A program made the position numbers and the translations under genes. Shown in pieces: positions 47,021 to 58,751 of a DNA stretch of 64,000 bases. The number at the start of each line of letters is the position of its first letter. The first letter of the stretch is position 1. The notes under the pieces were generated by a model. It saw nothing but the letters and a program-made list of their open reading frames with translations. It was not told where the DNA came from and made no database searches. The stretch comes from Phialocephala subalpina (Eukaryota > Ascomycota > Leotiomycetes > Helotiales > Mollisiaceae), in NCBI GenBank assembly GCA_900073065.1, contig FJOG01000043.1, positions 366,775 to 430,774 on the forward strand, given 5' to 3'.

Positions 47021-47499
47021 ATGGGTACCTCTCTAGAGTCATCTCGCCCCATCATGGCTCCCAGCGTGAGTTTTTCTCTCCTATTCTCCGATCCTCATCT
47101 CAATTCTTCCCTTCCTTCCTTCCTCCTCGTCTGCGAAGATCATTGCGAAACAAGCTGACAATGTCTTCCTCACCCCAGCTCGCAAGCAAGCGCGAATCAA
47201 CCCGCTTCAGCACCTACAGTGCCGCCCCCTCGGTCGCAAATACCGTCCAAACAACCCTCAGTTCTGCATCCGCGCAGCAAGAAATCAAAGACATCGAAGA
47301 CGGGCTTGAAAAATTAGACAACAAGAAGTTAGGACAGCAGCGATTCGTGCCGACGCAGGAGAAGAGTGAGGTGCTGAGTAAGCTGGCACTAGGGGCGAAG
47401 TTGGAGAGAGCGTTGGGAAGGAGGATGGGTGGGCAGGATGCGGTTATGAGGGAGAGGAAGCCGAAGGGGGAGAATGAGAAGATTGCTCTTGCTGCTTAG
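47021..47499 (+). CDS. Small charged hypothetical protein
   Basis: Two exons, 47021-47065 and 47179-47499, with a 113-nt GTGAGT intron, give 121 aa. Translation from ATG at 47161 within the intron end would give a 112-aa variant in the same frame (MSSSPQLASKRESTRFSTYS), so the start is uncertain. The protein is rich in Ser, Lys and Glu, with a predicted helix (KDIEDGLEKLDNKKLGQQRF) and no signal or membrane segment. I do not recognise the family and assign no function. Confidence 0.6.
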
Positions 47500-49593
47500 G
47501 GGATTGGAGGCATACGATTCGATTCTTCGATATTTTGATTCGATACCCCTTCCTTCGACGAACGACACAAGGGGAGGATACCGATACACGATATTGCTGT
47601 TGGACGAGACGAGAGCGTTATGGAGGCATGAGAGATATGATGGATGAAACAACCCGAGAATGTGTTATGGAAGAGCATACAGCTGGCGTTTGTTTTTTAT
47701 TTTCGACCCGTGTTGCGTTGTGCTAGGAAAGTGCTGTCTGTGTTTCGAAGTATACCATCTCATTACTTTGCAGGCTGGTTTTCTCTGCTCTAGAGACGAG
47801 GGATGGGCTTTGTGTGTGGGCTTTTTGCATGTCAAGGTTGCTTGTTTGATATGATAGACATATTTGAGCGTGGGGAATAATTCTGGGTAGAATGTTATTG
47901 CTACCTTTATCAAATGCTGGACGTTTCTGTGAGGATAGCGAACTATTACCTTGGTAAGGACTGGAACTGAGCTTTCTTCACTGGAGGTAGAACATTGGCG
48001 TATTGAGGCTCTCTTATGGCCATACTCAAAGAGGCAGCTCCTGGGTTGTCTCTTCTCCATCGCTATGTTTTGGCTGCTGATGTCAGGAATGGTTATAGCC
48101 TTTACACCAGGCCCCAACTTCTGATTTCAGCTCAAGATTGGTGGGATCATGGTTTACAGGTCCCTTGTGTGGAGACCTCTCTTGAACATCTCTCTTTCTC
48201 AGCTGCTGTCACTGTCTCTTATTCTCCCCTTTTTTTGACGGTAGTCAAGCTTCAAGACAAGAATCACAAATTCGCTTTGGTATTGTGCGCAGTAACATGC
48301 TGCAGAATTCATTCTTGGGGGATGCAGGACTTCGCAAGATTGCCTGCCTGGGCCTGCTGAATAGTCGCCTTGCTTCAACACTGGGTAACCTGCCGTGCTG
48401 TTCATAGGTCAGTTGCATTGTGACTCTATCAGAGGATCTCCGGCATCTATTCCTTTATTATTCTTGGACTCTCTGCTCTAATCGCGGTCTGTGCTGTCAG
48501 GTGGCAGGCTGCTTGCATAAGTGGACGACAAATCCATTGCAAGTGAGTTATAACTGACTTGTTCTTTTTCCAGATCACAGTTAACTATGTAGCCGGCGGT
48601 ACCTTGATAGAGAATAGGAACAGGTACTGAGGATGGACTACGGTTATACTATGGCTTTTGGTAGAGTGGATAGGAAGGATTGTCGTGCACTGTCTCTATG
48701 GGCATCAATACCATGGTCTAGGAATTCTAGTCTGCTTTGAGGAAGTTTGATGTCCTCCCAGCTTGCAGAGTAAGTGACAAAGAGGCCGTTAATATGCTAA
48801 ACTCTTTAGGAGTTCGAGAAGGAAACTATTAGAGCAAATTATGCTACTGGTCGTGTTCGACCCCTTGACTGCCAGATTCTTAATTCAAGATTAATGCCCC
48901 TATTTTCTTGGGGCTTTGATGTGTCGCTTTTTCTGGACGCCGAGAGATGTCTTCTGTGGTCGACCAAACTGAATATCGGAGTTAAGAGCAAGTCCGAACA
49001 ACGTGAGGTTGAACAAATTCTGTATCCAGTCAACGATCAAGGTAGCTCTAATGACCCATATTCTGTGAGGCAATGATTATGAACCCATGCCACCCTCAGT
49101 GAACAGCAAATCTCTATGATTCCCAGGATCAGTCCCATCGGTTTCACGTGACTTTACGATACCCTGTCAGTTCTCTTAGCGACTCCCGAAAGCTTCAACG
49201 ATTGAACAAATTCTTGTCGTCCACTTTCCACCACCATCACAGCAAACCTGTCCTCCACACAATCCTGCCTTCCGTCTTTCTGTTGGAATCCTATTTGATT
49301 CTTCCCTTCAGATTCTTCTAATCTATTGTATTTCGCCAGCTTCGTGGGATTCTCTTCAATTTTTTAGAGTCTTTCTCCAAGCTTCCTCCCTCGATCTTAA
49401 GACGCGTTCGATATCCGTGACAGGACTCGACCACTTCTACCGACCGTCCCTTACTGCTCTACGATCTGCGGAATAATCCACGACCTTCTAGATCCGTTGC
49501 GCGTCCCCAGACTCCCTCCACGACTCCCCACTTGAAATCCGACTCGTGAGGTTGACAGCACTGTCTACCTCATCCTTCACAATCTCAAGCGCA
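47500..49593. other. Long intergenic region, 5' leader of next gene
   Basis: No supported gene. The pyrimidine-rich stretch at 49200-49590 is probably the promoter and 5' untranslated region of the G3BP-like gene. Frames between 47.5 and 49.1 kb are short and overlap on both strands. Confidence 0.4.
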
Positions 49594-51261
49594 ATGGCAA
49601 CCAATGGCAGCTTCTCCCAGCAGGAGCAATACAAGTCCTCGGCCGAATCATACCCTGCTACCTCAGGTGCTAGTGAGTCAACTACCGGGGGCGCTTCTGG
49701 CAATGATCTCTCGAAGGATGAGGTTGGATGGTACTTCGTCGAGCAATACTACACGACTCTGAGCAAGTCTCCCGAGAAGCTTCACGTAAGAAATCTGCAA
49801 AATTCGCATGGTAATTACTAACATTATGCCAGCTCTTCTACGGAAAGCGCTCCCAGTTCGTTTCGGGTCAAGAGGCTGAGGTATCCGCAGTTGCGGTCGG
49901 CCGAAGTGTATGTTTACAATGTCCTTCCTTTCACAGACTCTGCTAACAAAAAATAGGCTATCCAAGAACGAATCAAGCAGTTGGACTTCCAAGACTGCAA
50001 AGTCCGCGTCTCCAATGTCGACTCCCAAGCTTCCTACGAAAACATCGTCATTCAAGTTATCGGAGAGACATCAAACAAATCTGCCGACCTCAAGAAGTTT
50101 GTCCAGACCTTCGTCCTTGCCCAACAACCTACCGGCTACTTCGTCCTCAACGACATCTTCAGATACATAAACGAGGAGGGTGAGGAGGAGGCAGTCGAAA
50201 ACGCTCAAGACCCAGCGGCCGCTGATACTCTGGTTGAGGATGTTGAGATGCCAAAGGCTCAGCCTTCAACTGAGGACCCAGTTGCCCCAGTCCTGGATAC
50301 CGAAGTTGTTGACAAGAAGCTTGAGGAGACCGTTGAGGAAGAGAAGGCTGCCGAGGAGACTCCAGCTACCAATGGTACTCCCGCCGAGGCTGAGGATGTG
50401 CCAGTAATTGCCACCAAGGTCGAGGAGGTTCCAACACCTGAGGTCGCTGCTAAGGAGGTTGAGGAGGAGATCAAGGAGCCTGAGAAGCCCAAAGATCCTC
50501 TCCCAACTCCAACTATCACCCGCGCACCATCTACCACCAAGCCTGCTGCCCCAGTCACACCTGCTGCTCCACCCAAGCCTCTCAGCTGGGCTAGCCGCGC
50601 TGCTGCTGCAGTTGGGTCCGCACCAAAGCCAGCTGTCCCTGTTGTTGCACCGAAGACTGCTACTCCACCTGCGCAAGCTCGTGCTGCTCCTCCAGCTGCT
50701 TCTAAGCCTGCTCCAACAGTTGCTCCAGTTACACCTGCTGAGAAGGACAAGGAGAACGCTTCGCCAACCAACTCTGGATGGCAGACTGCCGGAGCCGACC
50801 ATGCTAAGCGACAAGCTCGACCGCAGTCAATCTCTGGCCCACCTGAGAAGGAGGGCACTATGGGATATGTCAGAAATGTCACCGAGAAGGTCCAGACTGA
50901 GGACTTGAGAAGCGCATTGCAATCTCATGGCTCTTTGGTCTACTTTGACATCAACAGAAGCAAGGTAAGCATCTATTCCGAAGACCCCGTAGAATTAGCC
51001 TAATATCTGTAGAACTGTGCCTTTGTCGAGTTCTCCACCCCAGAGGGATACCAAGCTGCGGCTGCAGCCAACCCTCACTCGGTCTCCGGCGAAACCATCT
51101 ATGTTGAGCCTCGTCGACCAAAGGCTGGTGCATACGGAGGAAACGGATACGCCGGTGGACGCGGAGGACTCAACCAGCGAGGTCGAGGTGGATTCCCTAA
51201 CCGTGGCCGAGGCGGTGGAGGAGCACCACGAGGACGAGGCACACCAACTACGAACGCATGA
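49594..51261 (+). CDS. G3BP/Bre5-like NTF2 and RRM protein
   Basis: A homologue of G3BP (Nxt3 in fission yeast, Bre5 in budding yeast), which binds RNA, partners with a ubiquitin protease and enters stress granules. Four exons, 49594-49785, 49833-49907, 49957-50964 and 51013-51261, give 507 aa. The NTF2-like domain (about 38-165) includes VGWYFVEQYYTTLSKSPEKL and ends PTGYFVLNDIFRY. A long Glu/Pro/Ala-rich linker contains the WASRAAAA motif typical of the family. An RRM (about 388-465) shows GYVRNVTEKV and CAFVEFSTPEGYQAA, and the C-terminus is RGG-rich. All splice phases agree. Start is the first ATG giving a polar N-terminus before the NTF2 domain. Confidence 0.92.
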
Positions 51262-53824
51262 TTTCCCTACACAAACCCAGACCCTCACGTCGGCATCCCC
51301 CCCATGACAACCCCTTACGACATCGACGCTGTACCATACTTGGAGTTCGTCTTTTCTTCGCGATACCAAGAATCTGTACTCTACACCTTCCTCTTCATCG
51401 TACGCATTCTAGGCTTGCTTTACTCCTCTTCCTCGGTTCGGCAAAATCAAAAGTTCAGCAAAATGGTTCTACCCACGTCTTACGCCTGATGTCCCTGCTT
51501 TCTCGCGCGTTGCATATTTGCATTTTCAAAAATTGGGTTGGACTGTGGATGCGACGTGTTCGATTTTGCGAATGGACATTTACCCTTTGTTGGTGAATGC
51601 TCGAAACCAAAATTCTACTTCCTTGCTCTCTTGTCGTTAGCATGGATCTTTTATTTTCGATCCCCTTTGTTCTTTTTTCTTCTTTTGGTATGATAGTCGG
51701 GTTGAGATGCATAGCATGTTTTTATGGATGCCTTGTACTTTGGAGGATGGTGGTGGGTGGATGTGATATGGATCGATAGAGAGATGGATAATTATGGGTG
51801 GGTGGGTATCTGGATTTGGGACAGTGTGTGAGGGGGTGTGATGCGTTGATGGGTGTGGGTAGTAGGTGGTGGGGGAGATGAGTGGGATGAAAATCTGTAA
51901 TTATTCTAAAGTAATTAAACAGAAAGTCAAACATGCTCCTCTTGCTGGTGCCGCGATCCTTTACATACTTTCTCGGGGCATACTTGTCCGTACGAATTGG
52001 AGATGCACACAAGGGTTTGAATGCTTAAGTTGCCCTGAGCATAACTCGGCACGTAGTTTAACCTCCAAATACGAACTCAATATCACTTCATACTTTGTCC
52101 CCTTTCTTTTACTTCCCAACCCCACATGTCAAGATCTCTTCACAGCACGTTGAATTAGATACCTGCGGCTATCGCGGTAGCATGTGACCACCCACCTCTT
52201 AACCTCACCTCGCCTTTCGAACTCTGCTTCCTCGCTCGTCTCCCAAACCTCTTTTCCTCATGAACTTCTAAGCCAAACATGCACTCCACCACGGCCCTGC
52301 CTTTTATACTGAGCCCTGATACATCACTTCTTCCCCAAATCGACATCTGGCAAGTCGATCGATATCGATATCTGCCATGCATGCAGGAGGGTTCGTGCAC
52401 ACTGCCGCCAACCGTGGAGTCGGTGAACCTCCCGGTCTTGCCGCTGCATGGAAGGGGCAGGGCACTGTGCAGATCGAGCGCTGACGGGAAAGTTTATCTT
52501 AACCTTCATCTTTCATCGCGCGCCGGTCCAGTCAGTTCGCTGCCTTGGTTAGCCGGAGGTGACTCTGGAAAGCTTCAAAGCTGAGTACACGCGGCGATAC
52601 AAGATAGCAAGAAACGACAAGCAGATTCGGAAGCCCGGGAGACTTGAACTTCTTGGGGGAGCGCAGCTTCAGGATCGAGCAGAAGTCCCTGCAGATCGAT
52701 ACTTCTGTTAGGATCGTGTCAGGGTCACATGCAGTGAGAGCGGTGGAGGGCAAATACTACCGAGGGTACCAATGTTCAGGTTGGAGCTTGGGTTCGTAAC
52801 GGATTCGGGCCTTTGGTGTTGAGTTTACTTTGTTCACACGCTTGGGATCTTGGAAGGGGTTCTGAGGAGGGCAGGGGGGCGGTGCTTGTGCCCCGCGTTG
52901 TGAGATATTTCATATGTTGTTGGTTACAGAGGATGGATGAGGGAGGCGCGAGAGCGTATGGCTGTCTAGTTCTTGCTACAAGCTGTTTGGGTATTCTCGA
53001 TTAAGTTCAATTTGGATGTCCCTCGTTGAGTAGTTCAGCTTGAGGTGCATGAGTTCTTTCCTCCACTCGTCTCTTTTGGTTCATTCGTCCAGTCTCTTGC
53101 CCTCGAGTCATGCATGGTTCACCTATCGACCTTTTCCGCACTTTAAGCTCTGGTTTCCGGCGCCCCGATCCCTCGGCCGCGGAGGAGGAACGGTTCGGGA
53201 TTCCTGCTAAGAGAGTATATCTCGACCTTCTTGTTCAAGACATCTGACACGATGCTTTCTAGAAGGGTATAGAGGTCGGGGAACAATCCACTTATAGGAT
53301 TGTTCCTCCGAAAATTCGCCAATTTTTGGTTTCTCTTTCTATCATTTGTTGACTTTGTCTGGAGTACAGGGATTTGATTCGGATGGCAGAATCAACACGG
53401 TCCAACAGGCCAACGCACTCCACCTGTTGGGCATGTTGGAAAATAAGAACGCCGTTTAGACTGGACGGGAGGAGGCCAAACCCGAATAGGGACGGGAGGG
53501 GAAGAGTTTGAATTGGGGTGCTGTAGAGAGAATGGGGCGGTTGAAATGAGGACGGGACGATTAGTTAGGTTGATAGGGGTGCGTTAGGGGGCGGAGTTGA
53601 CGAGATGCCGGAGGGATATTTCAGGAGTTGGCAGTTTTTGGGACTCTAGTTGTAAGTTCTCCTGGAATTCTGGGGAAAAAAGTGTAGGTGGGATGTTCAT
53701 GTAGGAGATAGGCTGTTTGTTGTGCCGAGTATTTGTGCATATCTGGAATAGGTTCTGCCTGCTGATACTTTGTAGGTCTTTCTCTTCTGACACAACCCAG
53801 ATGTGATATTGATGAAGGAATAGA
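51262..53824. other. Long intergenic region
   Basis: The 3' end of the G3BP-like gene, then no gene. At 51730-51890 the plus strand is strongly G-rich over T/A (GGGTGGGTGGG at about 51796), a low-complexity tract. A CG-rich palindromic patch lies near 52360-52390. The N-terminal part of the damaged transporter may once have been at the right end. Confidence 0.4.
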
Positions 53825-54604
53825 ATGCTTATCAACGATGATATTGGGCCTGCGGATAATATCAGCTGGGTAGCTACGGTGTGGACTCTCGGAACAACCG
53901 TCGGATTCTTGCTCGTTTGTCGTCTGTCAGATATCTTCGACGGTCCTTGGCTGTGTTGCAATTGGATTGTGGATAATATTACTTTTCCGGGTGTTACTGT
54001 AGTCATCGAACCACAAGACGTAGCCCTCGCATCCGGCGTCCTAGGATCCATCCGTGGAACTGGCGGAGCAGTAGAACAAGCTCTCTACACCTCAATCCTC
54101 AACAACAAGATAGACGGTTATATACCAGCTTACGTTGGTCCTACAGCAGTGAAAGCCGGTTTGCCGGAATCAGAGCTCCCGATGTTGTTCAATAACATCG
54201 CAGCTGAAAACTTCACTGCGATGCCGGATGTTACGCTTATTATCGAACTTGTGGTTGATAGAGAGATTGTCAGGGCTTATATTAGTAGTTTCCTCATGGT
54301 GTTCTTTGCTGGTGTGCCGTTTGCGGTGTTGCTGATTTTGCCGGCGTGTTTTGTGCCGAATATGGAGGGGCTTCTTGGAGGGAATGTGGCGAAGAGGTTG
54401 CAGGGATTGCCGAGGAAGAAGGAGGCTAGGAAAGAGGAGTTGAAGGGAGATGATAGGGATAAGGGCGTGGTTGTTAATTCGGAGTTTGGGGTGAGGTTTC
54501 CGCAGGATGACGGAGGATCCGGATCTGGGAAGAGTGACGAGGGAAATAGGGGGAGTGAGGTTCAACTTCAGGGACAAGATACTGAGAGAAACATATCAAT
54601 TTGA
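53825..54604 (+). pseudogene. Deletion derivative of a TRI12-type MFS transporter
   Basis: The frame joins two distant parts of a TRI12/siderophore-type drug:proton antiporter. First comes the early signature NDDIGPADNISWVATVWTLG followed by LLVCRLSDIF (loop 2-3). Then, after a short stretch (DGPWLCCNWIVDN), comes the late signature VIEPQDVALASGVLGSIRGT and the last membrane helix (FLMVFFAGVPFAVLLILPAC) with a basic tail. A full transporter has about 550-600 residues and 14 helices, and most are missing here. The 5' end starts just after a GAATAG that looks like a splice acceptor, and I see no upstream exon. The 259-aa frame is open, so a short product is possible but could not transport. Confidence 0.75.
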
Positions 54605-54877
54605 ATTTTTCGAACCATATTATAGTAATAATTCTCTACTACATAATAAATAGACAGATAACCGCTTCATTCTAACTAATTTGAAGCTGAAAGTCGATAT
54701 CTGTACCAACACGTGACTGTCTCCACTTAAAATCCCGTCGCGCTGCCTCGCGACGTCCAAAAAGTGGTTAACGCGCCCGACGCAACGCAACTTCCCATCC
54801 AGCATCACCAGTTGCGCCTGCCATTTCCTCTGCAAACAAACGACTACCCCGCTAGCCCACCGCCCTCGCTCTACAAA
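54605..54877. promoter_or_regulatory. Upstream region of Pob3 gene
   Basis: A short region between the damaged transporter and the Pob3 start. No TATA box or other named element recognised. Confidence 0.35.
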
Positions 54878-56815
54878 ATGGCCATGTAAGTTTCCTTTCC
54901 CTCCTCAACTCCATCCCACGAACATCATCCACCTTCAACCAAGATGTCTACCACACTGGAAGAACGCCCAGCTAAGATCGCGCCAACCCATAGGGAAAGC
55001 TTTGATAACATCTATCTCGACCTCTCAAAGGAGTCTGGTAAATGCCGCTTCGCAGAAACGGGTTTCGGATGGAAGCCCAGCGGTGGTGGCGATACGTTTA
55101 CGTTGGATCATGCGAATATTGGGGGTGCGCAATGGAGTCGAGCGAGTAAGGGGTATGAGGTGAAGATTTTGTTGAGGAATTCGGGGGTTGTTCAGCTTGA
55201 TGGATTTCAGCAAGAGGTGAGCTCTTCTTTACACTTCTGCGAGGGGGAATGGGGCTAATGGATGGATGGATAGGACTTCGAGCGCATGCAAAAGGTCTTT
55301 AAGAATTGGTACAGCACAAATCTCGAACATAAGGAACATGCTCTTCGGGGATGGAATTGGGGAAAGGGAGAGTTCGGAAAGGCGGAATTGGCGTTCAATG
55401 TCCAGAACAGACCTGCGTTCGAAATTCCATACTCGGAGATCTCAAATACAAACTTGGCTGGCAAGAACGAAGTTGCGGTTGAGTTTGCGCTACCTGCCAA
55501 CGGAGACGACACTGGTACGAATGGATCGCTTGGGGGTGCGAGAGGCAAGGGCAAGAAGGCTGGTGCTGGGAAGGATCAGTTGGTTGAGATGCGATTCTAT
55601 ATCCCCGGTGTGACGACAAAGAAGGAGGCGTTGGATGGAGAGGATGCGCCGAGTGATGCTGAGGAAGCGGAGGAGGAGCAGAATGCTGCCAATCTCTTCT
55701 ATGATACCCTGATGGAGAAGGCTGAGATTGGAGAGGTTGCTGGAGATACCTTTGCTACTTTCTTGGATGTTCTGCATCTTACTCCCAGGTATGCCACTTG
55801 CTTTGATGACTTAGATAGTACTGACAAGGAGCAGAGGACGTTTCGATATCGATATGTACGAAAACTCCTTCCGATTGCGAGGCAAGACATACGACTACAA
55901 GATTCAGTATGATACTCTCAAGAAGTTCATGATTCTGCCAAAGCCCGACGAATTACACTTCATGATCTGTATTGGTCTTGATCCGCCGCTTCGACAAGGT
56001 CAGACCAGATATCCTTTCTTGGTCATGCAGTTCAAGAAGGATGAGGAGGTCACGATTGATCTGAATATGACTGAGGAGTTGATGAAGGACAAGTATGATG
56101 GAAAACTGTTGCCTCACTACGAGCAGCCTCTACATCAGGTTGTTACACAAGTCTTCCGTGGTTTGACTGGGAAAAAGGTCAACCAGCCTGCCAAGGACTT
56201 CCTGAGGTATGTTATGTTTCCAAATTGTTACGCACTCATGCTAATGTTCGCAGCCATCACGGACAATTCGGTATCAAATGTTCCATCAAGGCCAGCGAAG
56301 GCTTCCTATACTGCCTCGAGAAAGCATTCATGTTCGTCCCCAAGCCCGCCACCTTCATTCAATACGACCACATCAAGTCCATCGTTCTCTCCCGTGTCGG
56401 TGGTGCTGTCTCCGCTTCCCGAACCTTCGACATCACCATCCAATTGAAAGATACCAACACCGAATCACAATTCTCAAATATCAACCGTGAAGAGCAGAAG
56501 CCGCTGGAGGAATTCTTCAAGCTCAAGGGTCTCAGAGTCAAGAATGAGATGGATGAGGATAGCTCCGCTTTGCTTGCCGCTGCGCTGAGAGATCCCGATA
56601 TGGCTTCCAGTGACGAGGAGGTCGTTGCTGCGAGAGCTGATAGAGGCAGTGCTGATGAGGATGATGAATCAGTGGATGAGGATTTCAAGACCGACAGTGA
56701 CAGTGATGTCGCTGAGGAATACGACTCTGCACACGAGAGTAGCGGAAGTGATGAAGAGGAAGGGGGAAGTGACCAGGAGGAACAGAGACCGAAGAAGAAG
56801 GCTAAGACCGGTTGA
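54878..56815 (+). CDS. pob3: FACT complex subunit Pob3 (SSRP1 homologue)
   Basis: The small subunit of the FACT histone chaperone, which with Spt16 reorganises nucleosomes during transcription and replication. Five exons, 54878-54885, 54994-55216, 55274-55788, 55835-56206 and 56254-56815, give 559 aa (yeast about 552). The 8-nt first exon (ATGGCCAT) joins after CCCATAG to give MAMESFDNIYLDLSKESGK, the normal N-terminus. An ATG at 54944 in the intron, in frame with exon 2, would add 17 residues instead. Domains in order are the Pob3 N-terminal PH-like domain, the SSRP1 tandem PH domains (DMYENSFRLRGKTYDYKIQY, FVPKPATFIQYDHIKSI) and an acidic Asp/Glu/Ser tail ending KKKAKTG. No HMG box, as usual in fungi. 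Intact. Confidence 0.95.
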
Positions 56816-57343
56816 GGTGGAGTGGACAGAAACTTGTGTTGATATTTGGAGTGGCAATGGGAAAGAAAAGCTGCATTTATGGCGTTAGGTGGATGGATGG
56901 TCCGTTTTGACGGCTTGGTCTGAGGATACTTGATAAGTGCCAGATTTGGCACATGATAATACATGCATTTGAGTCTGGCCCATCTCCTGTTGTCGGTGTA
57001 TACGTCAAAGCTCCTGCCGCCGAGTGGCTAGGAAGGATGCAATTCAATCCTACTCGAGCCCTGTGATATCTGGCATTGGAGCGGCCATCTTAGGCGAGAC
57101 GTTGTCCCCGACTTGAGGCACTTTGGAACTCAAGCTCTTGGTGTTACCAGCTGAAGGCCAGCCTCAATGCTGGCTTTCACATGCTTTGCGCTTCTTTCCT
57201 GCCATATCTTGCAACTCGACTTCTGGGATATTCGAGTATGCCTCTTATCATTACTATATGGCGCTCTCAGAAGCTCCTTCACGCAGAGAATGAACTTCCT
57301 TTACGAGCCTAGCTTCCTCCATCGTCTAGGACCACCCCGGTAT
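56816..57343. other. Intergenic, nothing recognised
   Basis: Between the convergent 3' ends of the Pob3 gene and the small membrane-protein gene. No feature seen. Confidence 0.4.
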
Positions 57344-57724
57344 TTAGAGCTGTTTCGACTCTTTCTGAGATCGTAAGACATAATATCTCGGTCTTGAAAG
57401 GGTGTAGAACACTCCCCATATAAAAGCCCCAAACATCACGACTGGCAACACCAACAGCAACAACACATCAACGCTGATCTCACGCCTCTGCAAGCATTGA
57501 GCAATCGTCGCTTTCAATGTAGCTAAAAGCGTTATACTAAAGAAAGCAGTTACCAGTCGATAGCATCGAACAGCCCATACTCTCTGTACATGTTCAATTT
57601 CCCTCGCTCTCGGAAGTCCAGAATATCCCAACCATTTTTCTTGGCTCTCAAGCAACGGTGTTCGTTCTGTTTGTATTATTGAACGTTTGGGCGAGATCCT
57701 ATCTCGACATGTGCGACACAACAA
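57344..57724 (-). CDS. Small two-helix membrane protein
   Basis: A 126-aa frame with a Cys/Arg start, an acidic dileucine motif ERTPLL (about 20-25) and two hydrophobic helices (about 55-76, YRLVTAFFSITLLATLKA; about 84-108, VDVLLLLVLPVVMFGAFIWG). The cytosolic dileucine signal would suit sorting to the vacuole, which is inference. It shares the RTPLL motif and two-helix plan with the frame at 60243-60677, so a small paralogous family is possible. No known family recognised. Confidence 0.5.
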   Translation of the reverse strand: MLCRTCRDRISPKRSIIQTERTPLLESQEKWLGYSGLPRAREIEHVQRVWAVRCYRLVTAFFSITLLATLKATIAQCLQRREISVDVLLLLVLPVVMFGAFIWGVFYTLSRPRYYVLRSQKESKQL

Positions 57725-57974
57725 GCTCGTCTAGTGGCCGGAGTAGAGGAAGAACCTGAAGACATGTCAGCCAGACACAAGTGTCGGATTGGAAGTGGGA
57801 TGTGGACCAGTTGCATCACCAGTGGATGACAGAATTGATGGACGCTGCAACCGAGAACGCCAAAATTTCAGCAAAAGTCAGCGCCTTTAAAATTCCACCA
57901 AGTCCGCATTTTCTTATAGAATTGCCTAAAACTTGCAATCACGATAATCATTCACAAGTTATACATTCTAGATT
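57725..57974. other. Short stretch before gap
   Basis: No supported gene. May contain the 3' part of the gene entering the gap from the right. Confidence 0.3.
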
Positions 57975-58416
57975 NNNNNNNNNNNNNNNNNNNNNNNNNN
58001 NNNNNNNNNNNNNNNNNNNNNNNNNNNNNNNNNNNNNNNNNNNNNNNNNNNNNNNNNNNNNNNNNNNNNNNNNNNNNNNNNNNNNNNNNNNNNNNNNNNN
58101 NNNNNNNNNNNNNNNNNNNNNNNNNNNNNNNNNNNNNNNNNNNNNNNNNNNNNNNNNNNNNNNNNNNNNNNNNNNNNNNNNNNNNNNNNNNNNNNNNNNN
58201 NNNNNNNNNNNNNNNNNNNNNNNNNNNNNNNNNNNNNNNNNNNNNNNNNNNNNNNNNNNNNNNNNNNNNNNNNNNNNNNNNNNNNNNNNNNNNNNNNNNN
58301 NNNNNNNNNNNNNNNNNNNNNNNNNNNNNNNNNNNNNNNNNNNNNNNNNNNNNNNNNNNNNNNNNNNNNNNNNNNNNNNNNNNNNNNNNNNNNNNNNNNN
58401 NNNNNNNNNNNNNNNN
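57975..58416. other. Assembly gap
   Basis: A run of 442 Ns. A minus-strand gene (58751 leftwards) runs into it. Confidence 0.98.
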
Positions 58417-58751
58417 CATGGGTCAGCGTAGTGGTCTAAGTTCATGGACATCTGGGATTGTTAGCGGTGTTTGAGGAATTGGATGAGCTGGTAACTGGTG
58501 CTTACGTTTATCATGAAAATTGTTAGTGGGGGCATGGAGATGGTTAGCAGGATGGAATGCCACCAGGTGATGCATGGTTGTTGTGCATCATTCTCGTTCT
58601 CGATGTCGGAATGCTCTTGGGACATTATTTGTTCGTTTAATATTTTGCAGTTTGTTGATTCTGAGAGCAAGAGAGGCACGGATCGTTGAACGAACATTAG
58701 TGATGTGTTTCGAGGTGCGAGTATTGGTGTTGTCATTGAAAACAGAAGCAC
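58417..58751 (-). CDS. Partial small membrane protein running into gap
   Basis: Tentative model: exon 1 58751-58506, intron 58452-58505 (GTAAGC...CTAACAATCCCAG), exon 2 from 58451 into the gap. The visible part has a polar segment rich in Glu, Asp and Asn (EHSDIENENDAQQ), a PLL sequence and one hydrophobic helix (SILLTISMPPLTIFMIN). It resembles its small membrane neighbours in plan. The rest is lost in Ns and the start is uncertain. Confidence 0.4.

Noticed and set aside
50259..50908. Long Ser/Leu-rich frames overlapping the G3BP-like linker on both strands
   Set aside because: They arise from the low-complexity Pro/Ala/Glu linker read in other frames.
51796..51819. G-quadruplex candidate (three close G-runs plus a fourth)
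   Set aside because: The last loop is about 11 bases, longer than usual limits, and the tract looks like plain low complexity.
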